From an uncultured Olegusella sp. (lineage in GTDB: Bacteria > Actinomycetota > Coriobacteriia > Coriobacteriales > Atopobiaceae), in contig NZ_CAMXYY010000012.1 in assembly GCF_947253395.1 (NCBI RefSeq), forward strand, positions 1 through 27,919: 27,919 nt of DNA, given 5' to 3'. This document shows positions 16,441 to 23,754 of this stretch, piece by piece (position 1 is the stretch's first letter; the number at the start of each line of letters is the position of its first letter). Position numbers and translations under genes: made by a program. Below the pieces are notes generated by a model that searched no databases, had not been told where the DNA came from, and saw only the letters and a program-made list of their open reading frames with translations.

Positions 16441-18990
16441 TTATGAAGCGACGATATTTACAAGACGCCCTGGAACAACAATAAGCTTGCGTATCTGCTT
16501 GTCCGCAAGCTGCTCGGCAAGAGCTTGCTTTGCAGCTGCTTCCATATCCTCACGGCTTGCATTGGTAGCCACCAAAATATGTCCGCGCACTTTGCCCATA
16601 ATTTGAACGGCAATCTCTACGGTATCGCTCACCGCCAAAGCCTCATCAAACTCAGGCCAAGGTTCATGGTAGGCAGACCCCTCAAGTCCTAAAGCCTCGT
16701 GATACAGCTCTTCTGCCCAATGCGGAGCAATAGGTGCCATCATGGCCACTATATCATGAGCTACACGTTGACAGAGCTCTAGGTTTCGAGCAGCTTCGGG
16801 TTCATCAAGAAGATACTTACTTGCAGCGTTTACCAGCTCCATGATTGAAGATATTGCTGTATTGAACTGCTGGCGATCAAAGTCTGCGGTACACCTCAGA
16901 CCCAAACGATGAAGTTCGTGCATAAGCGTTTTTGCGTTGCTGCTAAGCTCACCAGTCGTGCCTGCGGTCTTGTCAGAAAGCTGCCAGACAATGCGCCATG
17001 CACGCTTGAGGAAGCGATTGGCACCCTCAACTGCCTTTGGATCCCAGTCAAAATCCTTTTCGGGAGGAGCAATAAAAAGAATAGCGAGGCGCATGGTATC
17101 AGCACCATAGGGCTCAATAACTGAACTGGGGGGCACCACATTGCCTTTGGATTTGCTCATCACATCGCCCTGCTCGTCTTTGACCATACCTTGGCAAAGT
17201 AGGTTAGCAAAAGGCTCGTCGACATCAATCATGTCCAAATCACGAAGGACCTTGGTCCAAAAACGCGAGTACAGCAAGTGCAAAATTGCATGTTCGATAC
17301 CGCCAATGTAGTTATCAACGGGCATCCAACGGTCAACGCTTTTTTTGGAGAAGGGCAGCGTATCGTTATGAGGATCACAATAGCGCAGATAGTACCAACT
17401 CGAACAAGTAAAGGTGTCCATAGTGTCGGTAATACGACGAGCAGGACGTCCACACTGAGGACAGGTGGTCTCATAGAAGGGTGCATATTCAGCAAGTGTC
17501 TGACCAGCACCAAGATCCAAATCTTCAGGAAGCATCACAGGCAAATCTTCCTCAGGCACCGCTACATCACCGCAGCAGTCACAGTGAATCATGGGAATAG
17601 GATTGCCCCAATAACGCTGACGACTAATAAGCCAGTCACGTAGGCGGAACTGAACCGTCTCGCGTCCGACACCATGCTCAGAAAGCCAGGACACGATAGC
17701 ATCTACTGCCTCAGAGTGCTTACCACCCAAAAGACCAGTAAACTCACCAGACTGTACAAGGTAACCCTCGGCATCCATTGCATGATCCCAATTCACGGAG
17801 CGCATACGCAGCTCACGTTCATCTTTGAGTTCTTCATACAGAGGATCATCTTTGGTGCAAATGATAGGTGCAATTTCTAGACCATACTTTTTGGCAAAGT
17901 CAAAGTCACGCTGATCGCCACAAGGAACACCCATGACAGCGCCTGTACCATAATCCATCAAAACATAGTCAGCAACCCAAATAGGCACCAAGCGACCATT
18001 GATAGGATTGATGGCATAGCGGCCCGTAAATACGCCATTTTTCTCTCGCGCAGAACCCTGGCGATCAACGCTCGAAACCTTTTCAGTAGCAGCTTTGAGC
18101 TCAAGGAAGGCTTCTTCATACGCGCCGCCTTCGACAAGTTCGGCTGCAACTTTTGACTCGGGGGGCAGCACCAGGAAAGACACACCAAAGAGCGTGTCAG
18201 CACGCGTAGTAAAGCAGGTCAGTTTGTGACCCGTAGGCGTGCTACCATCGGCATCTAGCAACTCAAAGTCAATTTCTGCACCTTCAGAACGACCAATCCA
18301 ATTTTTCTGCTGAGCGCGCACATTGTCAGGCCAGCCCTCAAGCTTATCAATATCATCAAGAAGCTCTTGGGCATAGTCGGTAATCTTGAGATACCACTGA
18401 GAGAGTTCGCGCTTTTCGGGCACACTACCACAACGCCAGCAACGACCATCCACAACCTGCTCGTTTGCCAAAACGGTCTGGCAATGAGGACACCAGTTGA
18501 CCGGAGAGGTAGCGCGATAAGCCAAACCCTTTTCCCACATCTTGATAAACATCCACTGACCCCAGCGATAATACTCTGGGTCGCAGGTGTTAAACATGCG
18601 ATCATAGTCATAAGCAAAACCCATGCGCTTCATGGTTTTGACTGCTTGAGTGATATTTTGGTGGGTCCACTGAGCAGCCTGAGTATGATGCTTGATAGCT
18701 GCATTTTCTGCCGGCAAACCAAAGGCATCAAAACCCATGGGATGCAACACGTCATAACCCCTCATGCGCGCTTGACGAGCCAAGGCATCACCAATGGTGT
18801 AATTGCGCGCATGACCCATATGCAAATCACCCGAAGGATAGGGAAACATCTCGAGTACATATTTTTTGGGTTTAGCGGGGTCCTCATCAGTCCTATAAAG
18901 ACGAGTTTCTTCCCAAAGCTTTTGCCATTTTTCTTCTATTGCCTGAGCTTCATAGACAGGAATTGTACCTGCATTGTTCTCTTCAGCCAT
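16441..18990 (-). CDS. leuS: Leucyl-tRNA synthetase
   Basis: LeuRS (849 residues) is the class I synthetase that charges tRNA-Leu. The HIGH motif is HMGH at 57-60 and the KMSKS motif is VMSKS at 610-614, with Val in place of the first Lys. The CP1 editing domain includes CFTTRADTLFGVSFLVLPPE. Zinc-type Cys clusters (CPHC...CWRC) and TCSSWYYLRY before the KMSKS loop are in the expected order. A C-terminal domain ends IRKLIVVPGRLVNIVA. I chose ATG 18990 (MAEENNAG) because AGAGGA is five bases upstream. An upstream in-frame start at 19020 would add ten residues and has no better site. No T-box-like leader is evident in the 118 bases before it. Confidence 0.97.
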   Translation of the reverse strand: MAEENNAGTIPVYEAQAIEEKWQKLWEETRLYRTDEDPAKPKKYVLEMFPYPSGDLHMGHARNYTIGDALARQARMRGYDVLHPMGFDAFGLPAENAAIKHHTQAAQWTHQNITQAVKTMKRMGFAYDYDRMFNTCDPEYYRWGQWMFIKMWEKGLAYRATSPVNWCPHCQTVLANEQVVDGRCWRCGSVPEKRELSQWYLKITDYAQELLDDIDKLEGWPDNVRAQQKNWIGRSEGAEIDFELLDADGSTPTGHKLTCFTTRADTLFGVSFLVLPPESKVAAELVEGGAYEEAFLELKAATEKVSSVDRQGSAREKNGVFTGRYAINPINGRLVPIWVADYVLMDYGTGAVMGVPCGDQRDFDFAKKYGLEIAPIICTKDDPLYEELKDERELRMRSVNWDHAMDAEGYLVQSGEFTGLLGGKHSEAVDAIVSWLSEHGVGRETVQFRLRDWLISRQRYWGNPIPMIHCDCCGDVAVPEEDLPVMLPEDLDLGAGQTLAEYAPFYETTCPQCGRPARRITDTMDTFTCSSWYYLRYCDPHNDTLPFSKKSVDRWMPVDNYIGGIEHAILHLLYSRFWTKVLRDLDMIDVDEPFANLLCQGMVKDEQGDVMSKSKGNVVPPSSVIEPYGADTMRLAILFIAPPEKDFDWDPKAVEGANRFLKRAWRIVWQLSDKTAGTTGELSSNAKTLMHELHRLGLRCTADFDRQQFNTAISSIMELVNAASKYLLDEPEAARNLELCQRVAHDIVAMMAPIAPHWAEELYHEALGLEGSAYHEPWPEFDEALAVSDTVEIAVQIMGKVRGHILVATNASREDMEAAAKQALAEQLADKQIRKLIVVPGRLVNIVAS

Positions 18991-19040
18991 GTATATCCTC
19001 TCAACAGCTGCATTGTGCAATCAAAAAGTATAACCAAACA

Positions 19041-19073
19041 GGACGTCTGGGTACCAAACAACGCCAGACGCCC
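19041..19073 (-). terminator. Hairpin between guaB and leuS
   Basis: On the minus strand GGGCGTCTGG (19064-19073) pairs with CCAGACGTCC (19041-19050), ten pairs including one G-U, around a 13-base loop. TGTTTGGTTATAC follows, only weakly U-rich. It sits 35 bases past the guaB stop, so it is either the guaB terminator or a partial terminator allowing readthrough into leuS. Confidence 0.5.
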
Positions 19074-19108
19074 CGTCAATAAAGTCACATCATGCAACAA
19101 ACAAAAAA

Positions 19109-20629
19109 TTAGGAACGGAAGTTCACATTTTCCTTGTTTGCATCCTTGAGTACAACGTCGTGAGCGCCACCCTCAACCAAAGAGGTAGCAGAAACGAGCG
19201 TAATCTTTGCCTTATCACGCAGCTCCTCCAAGGTCAGAGCACCACAATTGCACATCGTTGAACGAACCTTAAGCAACGAATTGTCAACGTTTTCCTTGAG
19301 CGGACCCGCATAAGGCACATAGGAGTCAACGCCTTCGACAAAAGATAAGTTCTTTTTATTACCACCCAGGTCATAGCGGGCCCAGTTACGTGCACGAGCA
19401 GAACCCTCGCCCCAATATTCCTTCATATAAGACCCATTGACATTCACGCGACGTGTGGGACTCTCATCAAAGCGAGCAAAGTAACGGCCCAGCATTAAGA
19501 AATCTGCACCCATAGCGAGAGCCAAGGTCATGTGATAGTCATAGACAATGCCACCATCAGAGCAAACAGGAATATAAACACCCGTCTTTTCGAAGTATTC
19601 GTCACGAGCACGACAGACATCAATCAAAGCAGATGCTTGGCCACGTCCAATGCCCTTTTGCTCACGCGTGATGCAAATGGATCCTCCACCGATACCAACC
19701 TTGATGAAATCTGCACCCGCATCTGCAAGGAAGCGGAAACCTTCACTATCAACAACATTGCCAGCACCCACTCTGACGCTATCTCCGTAGTGCTCACGTA
19801 CCCACTCAAGCGTAATCTTTTGCCACTCAGAAAAACCCTCCGAAGAATCAATGCAAAGTACATCAGCACCAGCATCTACTAACAGAGGCACCCGCTCGGC
19901 ATAATCGCGCGTATTGATACCAGCACCTACGATATAGCGCTTCTGCGCATCAAGTAGCTCAGCAGGATTGCCCTTATGAGAGTCGTAGTCCTTTCGGAAT
20001 ACCAGCGCAATAAGATGACCATCCGCATCAACAATAGGCAGCTGATTGAGCTTGTTATCCCAGATGATATCGTTGGCAGTCTTGAGCGTGGTGTTCTCAT
20101 CACCAACGATAACGCGCTCGCGAGGAGTCATGAAATCGCGCACCAGCGTGTCACGAGAATCACGAGAGGGACGATAATCACGAGAGGTCACAATACCTAA
20201 CAGATGACCATGAGCAGTACCATCGTCGGTAACCGGCATGGTGGAGTGACCCGTTTGTTCACGTATATCCATAACATCTTGCAGAGTCATATCAGGCAGC
20301 AACGTAGAATCAGAAATAACAAAACCCGCCTTGTATTCCTTGACCTCACGCACCATAGCTGCCTCAGACTCTGCGGACTGAGATCCGTAAATAAAAGAGA
20401 CGCCACCCTGTTGAGCTAAAGCCACAGCAAGGCGAGTACCTGAGACCGACTGCATAATGGCAGAAGTCATAGGGATATTCATAGAGATGGCTGGCTCTTC
20501 ACCGCAGCGATACTTCACCAGAGGAGTTTTGAGGCTTACCCTATTGGGCACATTCTCACAAGAAGAGTAACCAGGCACCAAGAGGTACTCAGAAAAGGTA
20601 TGCGATACACCCTCAAAAAAAGTTGCCAT
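19109..20629 (-). CDS. guaB: IMP dehydrogenase (variant active-site type)
   Basis: IMPDH (506 residues) oxidises IMP to XMP with NAD+, the committing step to GMP. The TIM barrel starts with MTSAIMQSVSGTRLAVALAQQGG (53 on). It is interrupted by two CBS domains at about 104-220 (MPVTDDGTAHGHLLGIVTSRDY and LPIVDADGHLIALVFRKDY). The catalytic loop is GIGGGSICITREQKGIGRGQ, with Cys 319. The usual bacterial form is closer to GPGSICTTR. The flap-side motif reads KEYWGEGSARA in place of the common YRGMGS type. Both changes suggest a distinct IMPDH branch rather than GMP reductase, because CBS domains and full length are present. ATG 20629 has AAAGAGGAG eight bases upstream. TACAAT at 20682-20687 could be a -10, but I see no good -35. 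Confidence 0.9.
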   Translation of the reverse strand: MATFFEGVSHTFSEYLLVPGYSSCENVPNRVSLKTPLVKYRCGEEPAISMNIPMTSAIMQSVSGTRLAVALAQQGGVSFIYGSQSAESEAAMVREVKEYKAGFVISDSTLLPDMTLQDVMDIREQTGHSTMPVTDDGTAHGHLLGIVTSRDYRPSRDSRDTLVRDFMTPRERVIVGDENTTLKTANDIIWDNKLNQLPIVDADGHLIALVFRKDYDSHKGNPAELLDAQKRYIVGAGINTRDYAERVPLLVDAGADVLCIDSSEGFSEWQKITLEWVREHYGDSVRVGAGNVVDSEGFRFLADAGADFIKVGIGGGSICITREQKGIGRGQASALIDVCRARDEYFEKTGVYIPVCSDGGIVYDYHMTLALAMGADFLMLGRYFARFDESPTRRVNVNGSYMKEYWGEGSARARNWARYDLGGNKKNLSFVEGVDSYVPYAGPLKENVDNSLLKVRSTMCNCGALTLEELRDKAKITLVSATSLVEGGAHDVVLKDANKENVNFRS

Positions 20630-20762
20630 GCTTTATGCTCCTCTTTCTACCTTTTACCGATGAAACTAATCCGTTGGCGGTATTGTAATGCACTTGGAAA
20701 CGATAAACACCCACAGCTTTATGACTCGCAAAATGCTTACTATACATAGTTAGTTAGAAAAT

Positions 20763-22082
20763 TTAATCCGAACCATGAGAAACATCTTGAGTACTCCCAA
20801 CCACCTGATCGAAGTTGATAGCAATATCATGCTTGGTGGGTACCCACTCAACCCTCTTAAACAGAGCTACCACTGCAATGGGAATGTAGCTCGCCATAAA
20901 AATCGGGAACATTATGACACCCCACGCAATGCGCCAAATATTGCGCGCATGAATATGCGAGCGCTCGACTATGACAGTAAGCAGCGCCATCATAAAGAAA
21001 ATCGTATATCCTGACTCAAATACGGCAACCAATGAACCCATACACATACTAAGCTCTGCTTCTGTGGCAACAAAGCCATGACTTAAGGCACCAACGATAA
21101 GATAGGTGCCATTCACAAAGACTGAAAGAATCGTCAATATCGAAGCGGGGGCGAGTACCATCAACATGTCATAGGCAGCAAAACGCCCTCGTACAATACC
21201 ACGGAATAAATCCCATCCATATGAGAAAAACACCTGATAGATGCCCTTAGTCCAGCGAAGGCGTTGAACCCACGACGCATGAAAGGTAACAGGTTGTTCG
21301 TCAAAAAATTCTGCAGGCACATATCCAATTTGAATATTGTTTGCACAGCAGAAGGCTGAGAATTGAATATCTTCGGTCAAGGTGTGGAAATCCCAACCAT
21401 GCATGCCTCGAACAACGGAGGAGGCTACCATCCAGCCCGAACCAGAGATAGCGGCGCTAGTATGAGCCATCATGCGCGGATTGTTAAGAAAGCGCGCTTC
21501 ACGAATAAACCAAATAGCATACGAAGCACTCACCCAGCTAGAATCAAAGTTCTTAGAATTGCGGTAACTCGTACACACCAGATAGCCTGCATCATAGGCA
21601 TCATTCATGAGGCGTACATAGTCTGGTGAAACGATATTGTCGGCATCGAAGATGAAAAAAGCATCGTAGCAATCACCATATTCATTGAGAATGCGATTGA
21701 AGCCATAATCCATAACCCAACTTTTACCCTTACGAGCAAGGTCATGGCGATCCCAAACAATAGCGCCTGCGCGCTGGGCTTCGTCGTGAGTATTATCGGT
21801 ACAGGCATCACAAACAACAAAAACATCAATGAGTTCACGAGGATAATCTTGTGCAAGGATTGAGCGAACAAGATTCCCGATAACTGGCTCTTCATTGTGT
21901 GCTGCGATAAAAAACGCATAGCGATGCAGCTTTTTTGCCTTGGGCAGACGGACGGTACCCATGATGAGAGCCATGATCATATATACAAATTGATACAGAT
22001 AAGCCAAGGTAAAGAAAATCGCAATCAGGGCATTAAAGATAACAATTGGCGTTAAGTTATTGAAATTAAGCGTAAACTGCAC
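20763..22082 (-). CDS. Family 2 membrane glycosyltransferase
   Basis: This processive-type GT2 enzyme (439 residues) is expected to transfer sugars from a nucleotide donor on the cytoplasmic face. The N-terminal membrane segment is at about 10-45. The catalytic domain starts at AFFIAAHNEEPVIGNLV. Visible motifs are VVCDACTDNT, the metal-binding DAD (146-148), TED (236-238) and Q273-R-L-R-W277, the QxxRW motif of cellulose/hyaluronan/poly-GlcNAc synthase relatives. Three or four C-terminal hydrophobic segments follow. GTG 22082 is preferred, with AAGGGGG six bases upstream. The frame is open to a TTG at 22100, which would add six residues. The product could be a capsule or exopolysaccharide, or a glycolipid. 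No other polysaccharide genes are nearby, so the substrate is unknown. Confidence 0.88.
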   Translation of the reverse strand: MQFTLNFNNLTPIVIFNALIAIFFTLAYLYQFVYMIMALIMGTVRLPKAKKLHRYAFFIAAHNEEPVIGNLVRSILAQDYPRELIDVFVVCDACTDNTHDEAQRAGAIVWDRHDLARKGKSWVMDYGFNRILNEYGDCYDAFFIFDADNIVSPDYVRLMNDAYDAGYLVCTSYRNSKNFDSSWVSASYAIWFIREARFLNNPRMMAHTSAAISGSGWMVASSVVRGMHGWDFHTLTEDIQFSAFCCANNIQIGYVPAEFFDEQPVTFHASWVQRLRWTKGIYQVFFSYGWDLFRGIVRGRFAAYDMLMVLAPASILTILSVFVNGTYLIVGALSHGFVATEAELSMCMGSLVAVFESGYTIFFMMALLTVIVERSHIHARNIWRIAWGVIMFPIFMASYIPIAVVALFKRVEWVPTKHDIAINFDQVVGSTQDVSHGSD

Positions 22083-22130
22083 TCCTTGCCCCCTTGCCAA
22101 GAATGTAGGATCTGCTCCCTTTAGTGTCCC

Positions 22131-23174
22131 TTATACCTGCTGTCCCAGCAACTGCGGAACAATACGCTGGCCTTCCGCGGTCTGACCCATAGAACGTGAT
22201 TCTAACTTTTCTAGTATATCGCGGAGATCTTCAGGCAGGATATCTGCCATAACAATAGACTTTCCCGTCACAGGATGGTCAAAGGAAATATGCCACGAAT
22301 GTAAAAATTGGCGGGTAAGACCAAGATTTTGTCTCAGGTCTTTGCGTCCATAAAGTGGATCGCCTATGACACAGTGACCTATATGACGCATATGCACACG
22401 GATTTGGTGTGTGCGGCCTGTATAAAGATGACACTCCAGGAGGGTATATCCTTCATCACGCAATCCTGCTTCAAATCGTTCCAGCACACGAAAAGTAGTA
22501 ATTGCCTCTCGAGCGTCAGGATCATTACTCACACTCATTCGCAAGCGATCACGGCGACTACGAGCAATACCTGTGGTCACCTGTCCTTCATCTAAGGCAA
22601 CAGGACCATAAACCAAAGTCACATAGCGTCTGTCAAGCACACGCAAGCGTATTAAATCCTGCAATGCTTTTTGAGTTTCATCATCTTTGGCTGCAACCAT
22701 CAAGCCTGAGGTATCGCGATCAAGTCGATGGACAATACCAGGCCTATCGTCTCCTTGGAGTAAACCTAAATGCTCATAGCCACAATGCGCCACCAACGCA
22801 TTTGCCAACGTATCGTCATAATGTCCAGGCGCTGGGTGGCAAACGAGGTCTGCTTGCTTTGAAAGCACCATGAGATACTCATCCTCAAAACGAATATCGA
22901 GAGGAATCTCTGGATTAGCAACAAGGGTTCCTGAAGCAGGTTCCAAAACAGGCAACTCTACACTAATCCTGTCACCCAGTCTTACGGCCTCACTTTTTGA
23001 GTCTGCCAACGTAGCGTTGATGTGCACTTTTGCAGACTCAATGAGCTTTGCTGCAGCACTACGCGAAGGCATGTTGGGGCAAGAAGCTATATATGCATCG
23101 AGCCTGCTGCCATCAGCATCAGGACCCACAAGAAGTTCATGTAGAGAAGAGCTAAAACTGGAGTTCTTAGGCAT
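22131..23174 (-). CDS. rluD: RluD/RluC-family 23S rRNA pseudouridine synthase
   Basis: This 347-residue enzyme should modify uridines in 23S rRNA helix 69 or a related site. An N-terminal S4 RNA-binding domain (SRLDAYIASCPNMPSRSAAAKLI...) is followed by the catalytic domain, whose signature HRLDRDTSGLM starts at about residue 149 and includes the active-site Asp. RTHQIRVHMRHIGHCVIGDPLYG is also typical, and 20 of those residues form the usual RluA block. I chose ATG 23174 (MPKNSS), which overlaps the lspA stop by eight bases. The frame extends 20 codons further upstream but without homology. Coupling with lspA is the common bacterial arrangement. Target specificity among the RluA-family enzymes cannot be settled here. 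Confidence 0.92.
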   Translation of the reverse strand: MPKNSSFSSSLHELLVGPDADGSRLDAYIASCPNMPSRSAAAKLIESAKVHINATLADSKSEAVRLGDRISVELPVLEPASGTLVANPEIPLDIRFEDEYLMVLSKQADLVCHPAPGHYDDTLANALVAHCGYEHLGLLQGDDRPGIVHRLDRDTSGLMVAAKDDETQKALQDLIRLRVLDRRYVTLVYGPVALDEGQVTTGIARSRRDRLRMSVSNDPDAREAITTFRVLERFEAGLRDEGYTLLECHLYTGRTHQIRVHMRHIGHCVIGDPLYGRKDLRQNLGLTRQFLHSWHISFDHPVTGKSIVMADILPEDLRDILEKLESRSMGQTAEGQRIVPQLLGQQV

Positions 23175-23751
23175 TGTTCTGTCTCGAATCCGACTTTGCC
23201 ACTTCCTCATGAGACTCCGTTGCAGTGTCTGCAACGTCGAGCTCCTCTTTCAAGCTCGTACTCGTACTTTGACCATCCCAAGTGATATAGAGAATAAACG
23301 CCACAATCACGCCGAGCGTCACACAAATATCTGCGACATTAAAGACAGGAAAATCAATAAAGCGCAGCGACAAAAAATCGGTAACAGAGCCCGTCGAAAG
23401 ACGATCAACCATATTACCAACTCCCCCACCTGCAACACTAGCAACACTGACAACGAGGCGCAGCGGTAGACGCTCGCACATAACCCACCAAGCAGAGCCA
23501 ATCAAAACGGCCAACGCAAACATGATAAACAGTAAACTTGCACCTTGACCAATACTAAAAGCAGCGCCCGTATTCTCTACGTGCCACAGATCCAACAAGC
23601 CCGGAACGAGCGGACGAGCAGGAGAGCCCAGCGGCGCAACAAAACGCACTGCTGCCTTTGTTGACTGATCGACAAGAACCACAAGGCTCACAACCGTCAA
23701 AAAGGTAGCAAGGCGTCCTGCACGCTTTGAGAGAATACGGACAACGTTCAA
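23167..23751 (-). CDS. lspA: Lipoprotein signal peptidase (signal peptidase II)
   Basis: LspA (194 residues) cleaves the signal peptide of diacylglyceryl-modified prolipoproteins in the membrane. Four hydrophobic segments are visible. The aspartyl catalytic pair is D116 in GNMVDRL and D141 in FNVADI, with VENTGAAFS at 58-66 as the family motif. A polar tail of about 40 residues, rich in Glu and Ser, is longer than usual. The start is TTG 23751, with an excellent GAGGAGG eight bases upstream, located inside the ileS end (gap of three bases). It is coupled to rluD by an eight-base overlap. Confidence 0.95.
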   Translation of the reverse strand: MNVVRILSKRAGRLATFLTVVSLVVLVDQSTKAAVRFVAPLGSPARPLVPGLLDLWHVENTGAAFSIGQGASLLFIMFALAVLIGSAWWVMCERLPLRLVVSVASVAGGGVGNMVDRLSTGSVTDFLSLRFIDFPVFNVADICVTLGVIVAFILYITWDGQSTSTSLKEELDVADTATESHEEVAKSDSRQNNA

Positions 23752-23754
23752 GCG

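Noticed and set aside
18367..19149. Plus-strand open frame of 260 codons opposite leuS
   Set aside because: It is antisense to the conserved LeuRS catalytic domain, and its protein looks random with no good start signal.
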